Part shown: positions 45,313 through 56,700 of the stretch, piece by piece | Layout of the letters: each line of letters opens with the position of its first letter | Numbering within the stretch: position 1 is the first letter of the stretch | NCBI GenBank assembly: GCA_024636835.1 | Contig: JAGXGH010000079.1 | Coordinates: 18,858-82,857 of the forward strand | Reading direction: 5' to 3' | Length of the DNA stretch: 64,000 nt | Source: Verrucomicrobiales bacterium | GTDB taxonomy: Bacteria; Verrucomicrobiota; Verrucomicrobiia; Verrucomicrobiales; SLCJ01 | Translations under genes and position numbers: made by a program | The notes under the pieces: generated by a model | What the model was told of the DNA's origin: nothing | Databases searched by the model: none | What the model saw: the letters and a program-made list of their open reading frames with translations, nothing else

Positions 45313-46137
45313 ATGAATTTGCCGCTCCTCAAAGACCGCCGCTCGCATGTCGAGGCGATCCTGCGCGACTGCGGCAGCGTGCTGGTCGCGTGTTCGGGCG
45401 GAGTGGACAGCGTGTTGCTGGCAGCCGTCGCCGCACGCACACTCGGTGAAAACGCCGTGGCCGCCACCGCCGTCTCCGCCAGCCTTGCCTCTGGCGAACT
45501 CGACGACGCCCGCGCCGCCGCTGCCGCCTCAGGCATCCGCCACATCGAAGTGCCCACTGACGAGTTAGACAATCCCGCCTACGCCGCCAACGCGCCCGAC
45601 CGTTGTTTCCACTGCAAGGACACCGCCTACGGCACCTTCACCAAGCTCGCCGCGCATCATGCCATCGCCGTCGTCGTCGATGGCACCAATGCCGACGACA
45701 CCGGCGATTTCCGCCCCGGCCGCCGCGCCGCGCGCGAACACGGCGTGCGTAGCCCGCTCGCCGAAGCCGGCATGACCAAGCTGGAAATCCGCGACTGGGC
45801 GCGCGAACTCGGTCTCGACGTCTGGGACAAACCCGCCGCCGCCTGCCTCGCCTCGCGCATCCCGTCTGGCTCGCACGTCACCCCGGAAAAACTCACCCGC
45901 ATCGACCGCGCCGAGTCCGCCCTTAAAGCGCTCGGATTCCGCCAATGCCGTGTCCGCGACCACGGCGACGTCGCCCGCATCGAAATCGACACCGAGCTTC
46001 TTCCTCTTCTCTTAGAAAAGCGTACGGAAATCACCACCGCCCTCAAACAAACAGGTTTCCCCTACGTCGCCCTCGACCTCGACGGCTTCCGCTCCGGCAG
46101 CATGAATGAGGTGATTGGGGTAAAAACTGAAAACTAA
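45313..46137 (+). CDS. larE: LarE, ATP-dependent sacrificial sulfur transferase
   Basis: From ATG 45313 the 274-residue protein has the PP-loop SGGVDS at 28-33, CFHC at 98-101, and Cys 178 in KPAAACLASRIP at the position of the sulfur-donating Cys of L. plantarum LarE. LarE adenylates the carboxylates of pyridinium dicarboxylate and donates its own Cys sulfur, giving the dithiolated nickel-pincer precursor. CFHC may indicate a cluster-type variant. The sequence is markedly GC-rich. It is 41 bases after the ferredoxin stop and begins the lar set. Confidence 0.93.
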   Translation: MNLPLLKDRRSHVEAILRDCGSVLVACSGGVDSVLLAAVAARTLGENAVAATAVSASLASGELDDARAAAAASGIRHIEVPTDELDNPAYAANAPDRCFHCKDTAYGTFTKLAAHHAIAVVVDGTNADDTGDFRPGRRAAREHGVRSPLAEAGMTKLEIRDWARELGLDVWDKPAAACLASRIPSGSHVTPEKLTRIDRAESALKALGFRQCRVRDHGDVARIEIDTELLPLLLEKRTEITTALKQTGFPYVALDLDGFRSGSMNEVIGVKTEN

Positions 46138-46145
46138 CAAACTCA

Positions 46146-46798
<653 letters not shown>

Positions 46799-46802
<4 letters not shown>

Positions 46803-47986
46803 AAAAAACCGCTTATTTCGACTGCATCGCTGGTGCCAGTGGTGACATGCTGCTCGGCGCTCTCATCGACGCCGGACTTCCCGCCGCGGACCTCGAAGCC
46901 GGGCTCGCGAAACTCCACATCGACGACTTCCACCTCCACTTCAGTAAGGTTTCCAAAAACTGCTTCGGTGCCACCAAAGTGGACGTTCATGCCCACGACC
47001 ACGCACCGGAACGCCACTTGCGCGAGATCCGCGAGATCGTGGAAAAGTCGCATCTTTCCGATCAGGTGAAGGAGCGAGCCATGCGGGTCTTTACCCGCAT
47101 CTGCGAAGTCGAGGGCGGCATCCACGGCATGTCCGTCGATGAAGTCCACCTGCATGAGGTCGGCGGAGTCGATGCCATCGTCGATGTGGTCGGCGTGTTG
47201 ATGGGTGTGGAGATGTTAGGCATCGAGCGAGTCGTCGTTTCTCCCCTACCTATGGGCCGCGGTTTTATCAAAGGTGCCCATGGCCAAATCCCACTGCCCG
47301 CTCCGGCGACGGTCGGTCTGCTTGCCGGCGTGCCGGTGTATGGCTCGCCCATTGAGAAGGAACTCGTCACACCCACCGGCGCGGCACTTCTCACGGAACT
47401 CGCCGACGCCTGGGGACCGATGCCCGCGATGACCCTGCGCGCCGTCGGCTACGGAGCAGGCACACGCGACCTCGTCAACCCCAACGTCATGCGAATTTTG
47501 TTAGGCGACTCGTCCGCCGAAGGTCCTTGGCTCAGCGAAACCATCACTGTGTTAGAAACCCACCTCGACAACGACCGTGGTGAGACCATCGGCCACGCCA
47601 GCCAGTGCCTCATGGCCGAGGGCGCGCTCGATGTGATCTCAATCCCCGGTCAGATGAAAAAAAACCGACCCGCCCAAGTGCTCAAAGTTCTCGCCAAACC
47701 CGAAGACGCCGACCGCCTCGAGCGCATCATATTCACCGAAACCTCGACCCTTGGCATCCGCCGCAGCGACACCCGGCGCGACTCGCTGCACCGCCATTTC
47801 GACACCGTGGACACGCGCTTCGGCCCGATCACTGTGAAAGTAGCCCATCTCCCCAACGGCGGCCTGCGCGCCACACCCGAATACGAGGACTGCCGCAAGG
47901 CCGCGGAAAAACACGGCGTCGCCCTGCAAACCGTCACCCACGAGGCGGAACACGCCGCCGCCCACAAGTTCGGCATTCCGCATTAA
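46799..47986 (+). CDS. larC: LarC, nickel insertion enzyme (single chain)
   Basis: The 395-residue protein covers both halves of LarC: N-terminal FDCIAGASGDMLLGALIDAG, then EVHLHEVGGVDAIVDVVG, and the C-terminal nucleotide-binding half (IFTETSTLGIRRSDTRR). LarC inserts nickel into the dithiolated precursor, using CTP. In L. plantarum it is made from two frames by frameshifting; here the frame is continuous, so no shift is needed. It is the last gene of the lar set. LarA is not found in the window. Confidence 0.95.
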
Positions 47987-48082
47987 TCGGCAGATGCCTG
48001 ACATGAGCCAATAACGAGTTGCTGGTTCGACTACCCCAACGCGGTTTCATCTCAAAGCCTAGGGTTGGTCGTGAAGCCTACC

Positions 48083-48505
48083 CTAGATGTAAAGATCATC
48101 CCCGGTATCCATGTTGCGTCCGCGAACATAACTGAGGGTCGTGTCGAGTGTCAGCTCATCGGTGAACTCCCAGCCGCCGGTCAATTCCGCCCCATAAAGC
48201 TCCGCGCGGTCGATGTTGACATATTGCAGGACAGGTTGCCCGTTCATATCCTTCCTGCCAATCGGCATGCCCTGGATGTAATGATACACATTCTGATAGA
48301 ACGGCGTTACCCCGGCATACCAGCAATCTCCCTTGCGGGTCGCCGCTAGAGCGATCTGCATCGAGGTTTCCGGATCGAGATCGAGATTACCCAGATATGT
48401 CCGACCATCGGCAAGCCCGGCGCTGGCGTTGAGCGGTGTCCACAGATAACGTTCGACCAGTGACGGTGCGCGGCTCCATCGTGACACCATAAATATCCAT
48501 TCACA
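48083..48505 (-). pseudogene. TonB-dependent receptor fragment
   Basis: About 140 codons read as the late barrel of a TonB-dependent outer-membrane receptor (SRAPSLVERYLW, LDPETSMQIALAATRKG, GVTPFYQNVYHYIQG, ELYGAELTGGWEF, SYVRGRNMDTGDDLY). The frame ends at TAG just after GDDLY, where intact receptors continue for another ~100 residues, and the plug and first two thirds are missing. It lies just past the lar genes at the island's right edge. Confidence 0.75.
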
Positions 48506-48561
48506 ACTAAAACTCATCTCTGATTGACCCACGCCCATTCCCCTTTACGGTCACGCTTAGC

Positions 48562-49758
48562 ATGTCCCATCCCGCTATTCTCGCACTTGAAGACGGAACC
48601 TTTTTTGAAGGTGAAGCATTTGGAGCTATCGACGCCGTCCAGACCGGCGAAATCTGCTTCAACACATCCATGACAGGTTATCAGGAGGTGCTGACCGACC
48701 CCAGTTATCGCGGGCAAATCGTCTCGATGACCTACCCGCAAATCGGCAACTACGGCGTCAACCCGCAAGACCTGGAAAGCCACGAGCCGCATGTCCGCGG
48801 ATTTGTCATCGGCGAACTCTGCACCCAACCTTCCAACTTCCGCTCGACCGAAACGCTCGACGCCTTTCTGAAGCGCTACAACATCCCAGGGATCGAAGGC
48901 ATCGACACCCGTATGTTGACCAAGAAATTGCGCACCGCAGGTGCCATGCGTGCCGTGATCGCCACCAAGGCAATGTCCGCTGAGGAAGCCGTCGCACTCG
49001 CCAAAGAAACGCCTGGCATGGAGGGCATGGACTATGTCAAAGAAGTCACCACCCCGGAAAATTACCATTGGGACCCCGAACACAGCGACTCGCGCGAGTG
49101 GACGATTCCCAACCCATCGCTCGATGAACCACGCGCTGGGAAAATCGAAGTCAGCGACGGCGACGGCTATAGCTATGCCAAGCTTCCGCCCGTAAAACAC
49201 CGCATCGTCGCCTACGACTTCGGCATTAAATTCAACATTCTGCGCCGCCTCCGGCAGGCTGGATTCGATGTCACCGTCGTCAACGCCCGCACCTCCGCAG
49301 AGGACGTGCTCGCCATGAACCCGGATGGCATTTTCCTCTCAAACGGTCCAGGAGATCCCGCTGCACTCGACTACGTCCACGCCGAAATCGCCAAACTCAT
49401 CGATGTGAAGCCGACCTTCGCCATCTGCCTTGGTCATCAGATCATCAGCCACGCCGTCGGCGGTAAAACCTTCAAGCTGAAGTTCGGCCACCGCGGCGGT
49501 AACCAGCCCGTCAAGGATCTGCGCAGCGGAAGAATCTCCATCACCTCGCAGAACCATGGGTTCGCCGTCGATGCCGATTCACTCCCTGACAACGTAGAAG
49601 TCACCCACGTCAACCTCAACGACGGCACCGTCGAAGGACTACGTCTCAAGGACAAACCGGTGTTTTCCGTGCAATACCACCCGGAAGCGGCACCTGGCCC
49701 GAACGACGCATCGTATTTCTTTGATGAATTTGCCGCACTTATCGAGTCGACGAAGTAA
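48562..49758 (+). CDS. carA: Carbamoyl-phosphate synthase small subunit
   Basis: The 398-residue protein has the N-terminal CarA domain ([29 protein letters not shown]) and the class I glutamine amidotransferase domain with the nucleophile Cys in FAICLGHQ and the HPE block (YHPEAAPGP). It supplies ammonia to CarB for arginine and pyrimidine synthesis. CarB is not adjacent. A hairpin that could end transcription follows. Confidence 0.97.
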   Translation: MSHPAILALEDGTFFEGEAFGAIDAVQTGEICFNTSMTGYQEVLTDPSYRGQIVSMTYPQIGNYGVNPQDLESHEPHVRGFVIGELCTQPSNFRSTETLDAFLKRYNIPGIEGIDTRMLTKKLRTAGAMRAVIATKAMSAEEAVALAKETPGMEGMDYVKEVTTPENYHWDPEHSDSREWTIPNPSLDEPRAGKIEVSDGDGYSYAKLPPVKHRIVAYDFGIKFNILRRLRQAGFDVTVVNARTSAEDVLAMNPDGIFLSNGPGDPAALDYVHAEIAKLIDVKPTFAICLGHQIISHAVGGKTFKLKFGHRGGNQPVKDLRSGRISITSQNHGFAVDADSLPDNVEVTHVNLNDGTVEGLRLKDKPVFSVQYHPEAAPGPNDASYFFDEFAALIESTK

Positions 49759-49768
49759 CTCTTCTTGT

Positions 49769-49818
49769 CGTAAACGTATGTTGTAGGTTGACAACCTTCT
49801 CAGCGTTTACGTTTATTC
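49769..49818 (+). terminator. Nested hairpin after carA (possible terminator)
   Basis: CGTAAACG / CGTTTACG (49769-49776 and 49804-49811) enclose a second hairpin AGGTT-GAC-AACCT, followed by TTTATTC. It could equally be a leader structure of the FHA gene that starts at 49823. Confidence 0.5.
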
Positions 49819-49822
49819 CTTT

Positions 49823-50341
49823 ATGGCCACCATCAATCTAAAACTCGCAGACGGCAGCGACCAAAAAATCATCCTCACCAAACCGGTTTCCACCATCGGT
49901 AGAGATGCGCAGAACGATATCGTCATTAATGATGAATCGGTCTCTACCCATCACGCGGAAATCCGTCTTGAGGACGGGCGCCACATTCTCAAAGATTTAG
50001 GATCAACCAACGGTCTGCGCATCAATGGCGAGCGAGCCATGGAATCCGTGCTCAACGACGGCGATCTATTGCGCTTTGGCAGCGTTGGCGGGAGCTACAT
50101 CGGATCCAAAGCCGTTGCCGCGCCAGCACAAGCCGCACCAGTTGAAGAGGCCGCCCCTTCCCCTGAGGCAGCGGAACAGACAGGCTCCATCACCTCCCAC
50201 CTCGCCCCGGGCATCGAACCCAGAGGATTCGGCAAGAAAGCCACCACGAAAAAAAATAGTAAGCAGTCTGCCGCAATCTGGTTGGGCAGACTCTCCATCC
50301 TCGTGTGCATCGCAGCTATCGTAATGAGCGCAACGATGTAG
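49823..50341 (+). CDS. FHA-domain protein with C-terminal membrane anchor
   Basis: The 172-residue protein has a forkhead-associated domain (about 1-90) with the phosphothreonine-binding residues in TIGRDAQNDIVI, ESVSTHHAEI and GSTNGLRING. A Pro/Ala/Glu-rich linker and one membrane helix at the end follow (LGRLSILVCIAAIVMSA). It should be anchored in the inner membrane with FHA in the cytoplasm. No kinase is near. Confidence 0.9.
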   Translation: MATINLKLADGSDQKIILTKPVSTIGRDAQNDIVINDESVSTHHAEIRLEDGRHILKDLGSTNGLRINGERAMESVLNDGDLLRFGSVGGSYIGSKAVAAPAQAAPVEEAAPSPEAAEQTGSITSHLAPGIEPRGFGKKATTKKNSKQSAAIWLGRLSILVCIAAIVMSATM

Positions 50342-50425
50342 AGACAGCTTGTCGGTTCGCCAGATCGATTTCGCAAGCTGTGGCGACTTGCCACTTGCAC
50401 CGGGCCGTTTCCTTGGCACCATTGA

Positions 50426-51805
<1,380 letters not shown>

Positions 51806-51821
51806 GAACGCCGATTCCACT

Positions 51822-52538
51822 ATGGTCACCGCCGAATCACCGCCTGTCCCCCGCCACGTTGCCGTCATCATGGATGGCAACGGTCGATGGGCACGTGAGC
51901 GTGGCCTTCCCCGTGCCGCCGGCCATCGCGCCGGAGCCGAAGCCGTGCGTGAGTCCATTCAGGGGTGTCGCGACCTCGGGATTGAGTTCCTTACCGTCTA
52001 CGCGTTCTCCTCGGAAAACTGGGCACGACCTAAATCTGAAATCAAGGCGCTAATGAGCTTGTTGGAGAAATTCCTCAAGGACAAAGCCAACGAACTAATG
52101 GACTGGGACGTCCGGCTACAAGCCATAGGCCGACTCCACGACCTTCCTGAGTCTTGCCAGAATCAACTTCACGAGACTATCGAGAAAACGTCTGGTAACA
52201 AAGGCCTCACACTCATCCTCGCCCTCTCCTACGGTGGGCGCGAGGAAATCATCGACGGCGTGAAATCCGTCCTCGACGCCGTTCGCAATGGACATATCGA
52301 CGAAGCGATGATCACTCCAGAGGTGTTTTCCCAGCACCTCTACACCCGCTACTTCCCCGACCCCGACCTACTCATCCGCACCAGCGGTGAGATGCGCCTG
52401 TCTAACTTTCTACTCTGGCAGATCTCTTACGCAGAACTTGTCGTCCTCAAAAAAAACTGGCCGGACTTCCGCGCCGCCGATCTCGCCGAGTGCGTTGATG
52501 AATACGCCTCCCGTCACCGCCGCTTTGGCAAACTTTAG
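51822..52538 (+). CDS. uppS: Undecaprenyl diphosphate synthase / isoprenyl transferase
   Basis: The 238-residue protein has the cis-prenyltransferase start VAVIMDGNGRWA with the catalytic Asp, GHRAGAEAVRE, TVYAFSSENWARP, and RTSGEMRLSNFLLWQISYAEL. It makes the C55 lipid carrier for cell-wall synthesis. Its TAG overlaps the TAA of the convergent TatD-like gene by three bases. In many bacteria cdsA follows uppS; not here. Confidence 0.96.
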   Translation: MVTAESPPVPRHVAVIMDGNGRWARERGLPRAAGHRAGAEAVRESIQGCRDLGIEFLTVYAFSSENWARPKSEIKALMSLLEKFLKDKANELMDWDVRLQAIGRLHDLPESCQNQLHETIEKTSGNKGLTLILALSYGGREEIIDGVKSVLDAVRNGHIDEAMITPEVFSQHLYTRYFPDPDLLIRTSGEMRLSNFLLWQISYAELVVLKKNWPDFRAADLAECVDEYASRHRRFGKL

Positions 52539-53341
52539 CTCTCAACTGGCCGAAAATTCTTCGACTGTCCGAGGAATGCCATTGGGTTTGCGTAGCTGAC
52601 CTTCTCGATGGTTGCCTTGTTGTGTTGTCTCCGCTTCATCTCCTGCAGACACTTTGGCACCGCCAGTGGATCGGAAATACCCCAGTCACAGGCACTATTC
52701 ATCCATACGTTTTCCATCCCAAAAGTCTCCAACATATCGATCGCTCTGGCAGGTGTGCACTTCGACTCGGGGTAAAGTGTCATTCCCGCCCAAAAACCCT
52801 CATCAAGCACAAGGCCGGCGGTATGCTCTTCGACATGATCGATGATTACCCGTCCGCGATCGACACCCGCGTTCTTTAGCGAATCGATGATCAATTTCGT
52901 CCCCTTGAGCTTATCTTCAAGATGCGGCGTGTGGATCAAAATAGGCAGGTCATACTTCTGCGCCAGAGCCACGTGTTCTTCGAAAATCGCCAGCTCGTTT
53001 TTTGTATTTTTGTTCAAGCCAATCTCGCCGATCCCTAAGACCGTAGGCGCAGTGAGAAAATCCGGAATCATCGCCATCACCTCGCGAGCAAAACCAGGAT
53101 CCTCAGCCTCCTTTGGATTGATACAAAGCCAACAATAGTGATCGATGCCAAACTTCGCCGACCTCGCCGGTTCATACTCGGTGAGTTGGCGGAAGTAATC
53201 GTAAAACCCTTGTGGCGACGAGCGGTCAAAGCCCGCCCAAAATGCCGGTTCGCAAATAATCTCACACCCCGCCATCGCCATGGCCTTGTAGTCGTCCGTT
53301 GTGCGCGAAACCATGTGCGCGTGTGGCTCGATATATCCCAT
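52535..53341 (-). CDS. TatD-family metal-dependent hydrolase (EboB-like)
   Basis: The 268-residue protein has the TIM-barrel amidohydrolase ligands HAH in IEPHAHM, Glu in GIGEIGLNK, His in ILIHTPH and in IDHVEEHT, and Asp in NSACDWGISDP. It lacks other TatD details and matches the EboB-type members, which occur in the ebo clusters linked to transport or processing of isoprenoid- or indole-derived precursors in the periplasm. No other ebo gene is visible here, apart from a possible small partner upstream. Confidence 0.82.
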   Translation of the reverse strand: MGYIEPHAHMVSRTTDDYKAMAMAGCEIICEPAFWAGFDRSSPQGFYDYFRQLTEYEPARSAKFGIDHYCWLCINPKEAEDPGFAREVMAMIPDFLTAPTVLGIGEIGLNKNTKNELAIFEEHVALAQKYDLPILIHTPHLEDKLKGTKLIIDSLKNAGVDRGRVIIDHVEEHTAGLVLDEGFWAGMTLYPESKCTPARAIDMLETFGMENVWMNSACDWGISDPLAVPKCLQEMKRRQHNKATIEKVSYANPMAFLGQSKNFRPVES

Positions 53342-53373
53342 GATGATTATTCCTTTGGTTGATTCTTCGTCTT

Positions 53374-53640
53374 TTATCCCTCGTATGCGCCAGCGGCACC
53401 CTTCGTTCCTGCGGCTTCAATCGGCTCAACCGTATGATCCGAAAGACTCTCCAGCACGGCTTGCGCACGCGATTTCCCTTTGGGATTCTTTAATGCTTCC
53501 ATCGCATCAAGAAATGCAGCATGCCGAAAATCCGTGTCGCCTTCATGTCTATCCACACGGTCCAAAAAAGCCGCAATGTCGATCAACTTAGATCGCGCAT
53601 CCATGAAGTAGAGATCGAGAATATCGTTCCTGTCAGGCAT
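53374..53640 (-). CDS. Small conserved-looking protein beside the TatD-like gene
   Basis: From ATG 53640 (MPDRNDILDLYFMDARS) the 88-residue product is acidic and helical with a Gly/Ala-rich end. An earlier start at 53658 adds six residues. It is 32 bases upstream of the TatD-like gene on the same strand and probably co-transcribed. It has no signal, membrane helix or Cys motif, and I do not recognise a family. Confidence 0.65.
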   Translation of the reverse strand: MPDRNDILDLYFMDARSKLIDIAAFLDRVDRHEGDTDFRHAAFLDAMEALKNPKGKSRAQAVLESLSDHTVEPIEAAGTKGAAGAYEG

Positions 53641-53706
53641 ACCTAACTGTAAGGCCACCCGAGTGGATTCCCAACCAATAATCTCAACGAATAATGCAAT
53701 GCCATG

Positions 53707-56700
53707 CTACTTTTTGGGCGTCGGCATCGGGTGGGCTTCAAGCAGTTCCTCTGCTGTCCACGGCTCGATGCGGTCAACAAGGGTTGCTCGCACTTCTTTC
53801 ACTTTCTGAGGTGAGACTGCCGTCGCTTTGTTCCCCCATGAATTTCGGACATACGTGAGCACCGCCGCGACTTCATTATCGCTCGGAATGAGGTCTTTAA
53901 ACCCCATCATCGGAGGAACCACGTCGCCGTAGGCCTTTCCATTTACCTCTATTGCGCCGGTTAAGCCGTTCAACACGAGCTTGATTAAACGCTCCTCATT
54001 TCCTGTAACCCATTCACTCCCAGCCAGCGGAGGGTAGATAGGGTCCAGACCCTGTCCCGTCTTCTGATGGCATACATAGCAATGCGCATCGCGCGAAAAA
54101 ACTTCATGCCCGAGGCTATAGAGTGAGGCGTCCGTTTTTGCGAGGTGCTTAGGCACATTAATTTGTTCTTTATCAGAGTCATTGGGCAGACCACCATTCA
54201 GACTTGATTTCACCCAGCCCAGAGACTCCTTGATCCACGGATCAACCTCCTGCTTTTCCACCTCACCGAGAATTTCTAATCCGCCCTCACTCGGAAGCCA
54301 GGAAGCTCCGATCAATGCCTCCATTCGAACACGTCCGTGCTGATCACCTGCCGCTTGTAAAAGCCGCTCTTTACTGTCCGGCAATGTATCAAGATTGAAT
54401 CTCACCACCCGTGTCCCTGCAGCGCGAGCACGATGGTCGGAAGACGTCAGCACTTTATCCAAGATTCCCTCACTAACCGCCTCCGCTCCCCAAGTGACCC
54501 AAAGCGCCTCGCAAAGCAAACGTGGATACGCTGGATCGGCAGCATCCAGTTTCGACACCCACGATTCCACCGCATCGACCACTTCGCGTGCATCGTGAGT
54601 ACGCAGTTCGCTGCGAGTGCGATAACGCGTCCGTAGCTCGGGGAGTTTAAGATTCTCGAGAAGCTCGGGAATCGTGGCACCGGCAATTTTCGCGGGCTTA
54701 ACCAAGTCGCGCGACGTGCAGGTGATACGGAATACTCTTCCATGAACATGATCCCTGAGTGGATCACGCTGACTGTGTTGCATGTGGCCAATCAGCACAT
54801 TCGACCAATCAATCACATAAAGCGACCCGTCAGGAGCTATCTCCAGGTCGACTGGGCGAAAGTTCCCGTCGGATGAAGAGAGAAGATCCTGTCGAAGCTT
54901 TAGCGTGTAACCCGTTCCGTCTTCCTCTAATGCATGCTGCCTGGTTCCAAGAAATCCGATCGTATTGTTGAGCAAGAGATCCCCCTGCATATCTTCAGGG
55001 AAGTGGCGGCTGGAGAGAATCTCCAAGCCACTTGTCGGACGGATAGCACCTTTGGTAATAAGACTGCCTCTAAACGAAAAAGGGAAATTCTTATCGTAAG
55101 TCGGCTTCATTTCTCCTCGCGTCATCCAGTTCAGGTTGGTGCCTGAAGTAAACAGAAAGAATGGCTGCCCCCACTCGTCAAAGGCAGTACCCCATGGATT
55201 GGGAATACTCAACTGAGCCGTTCTTCGCACCTCATGGGTGCGCGGATTAACGCGAAAAAAACCACCATTGCGTCCACGCACGGTGCCGTATGCCGTTTCC
55301 ACATTAGAGTGTAGAAACACTCCTTCACTCATATAGATCGCTCCAGAAGGATCCGCACAGAACGCACCAATCGCGTGGTGTGAATCTTGATCATCAAAGC
55401 CATAAAACAGCACCTCTTTACGATCCGCTCGGTCATCCCCATCGGAGTCTACCAACACACTCAACCGATCCGCTTCACTGAGATAAACTCCTCCAGGGGT
55501 AAACTCGAAACCCAGCGGCAAATGTAAGCCATCGGCAAAAATCGTCTCCTTGTCTGCTTTGCCGTCGCCATCGGTGTCTTCGAGAATAATCAACTTGTCA
55601 TTCGGCCGCGGATCGCCCGGTTGCCAATGCGGGTAGGACGGCATACACGCCACCCACAAGCGTCCTTGGTTATCAAAACTCATCTGCACTGGGTTTGCCA
55701 GTGAGGGGAACTGCTTCTCATCTGCGAACAAGGATATCTCGAAGCCATCGGGAAGCGTGATTTTCTTCAAACTCTCCTCGCCGGCAAGATACTCAGGGCT
55801 GCCATTTTTTCCGCTCGGTTTGTAATTCGTCTTGGTCACTGGCAGCGTCTTCGTTTTGGCATCCTCTGCCGCCAGATCGAATGGCTTGTTGCGGCAAATC
55901 GCATGGATCGCTCGATCTCTTACCTCGGCCAATTCCCGCATTTTCTGGATCTCGGCGGGAAAGTGACTTGGCCCAAAGGGTTTGTAACGTCGCCCGTGAG
56001 TGTGCACCCCATTGGGGATATTGTAATCGTTATGCCAAATCCAATTTTTGTCGCGAACAGCAGCGAGCAAGTCATCAAGGTAAACATCCGGTGCGTATGC
56101 ACCGATTCCAAAAACAGCCATCGAAAGTATTGGTGCCAACTTCTTGTAGCCAAGCTCATTCATCTGGGCACCGTCTATGGTTAGTGGCGTCGCTGACTGA
56201 GAAAAAAGCTCAGCACTAGGATTAAAAAGATCGACGAAAAGGACTCCTGTATCATTGGCAACCTCAGCAATCGCACTGGTATAAAGAGCTAAGTCAGTGG
56301 TGCGCTGCTTTTGGAAAACCTCATCCTTCATGTCTGCGGCAATCGGAGAAACGAGCACAATTTCGGGTGCCGATGACCCATTGTATTTTTGACCCTGAAC
56401 GTGATGCACATATGCCGTCAGCGCTTCTTTGAACCGCTTCACCCCAGCCTGGCCATCGAAGGATGACGTAAACCCAAACATCACCATCAACTTATCCGGA
56501 GCGACAGTCGTCAACCACTCATCCGGTGATTGATAAATACCGATGCCATTCGACTTCACCTGATATTCCATTGGCGCATACTTCTCCGCTCCTTCGAAAG
56601 CAAACTGCAATTCCCGGCTTCCGTGAGGACGAAACACCGGTGTGTCTCCGGAGTTGCAAAGATTACGAATCACCAAATCAAGCTCCGGATAGGTACGATA

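Noticed and set aside
48506..48538. N-terminal part of the TonB-receptor frame up to 48538
   Set aside because: The first residues ([10 protein letters not shown]) are not receptor-like; homology begins with SRAPSLVERY.
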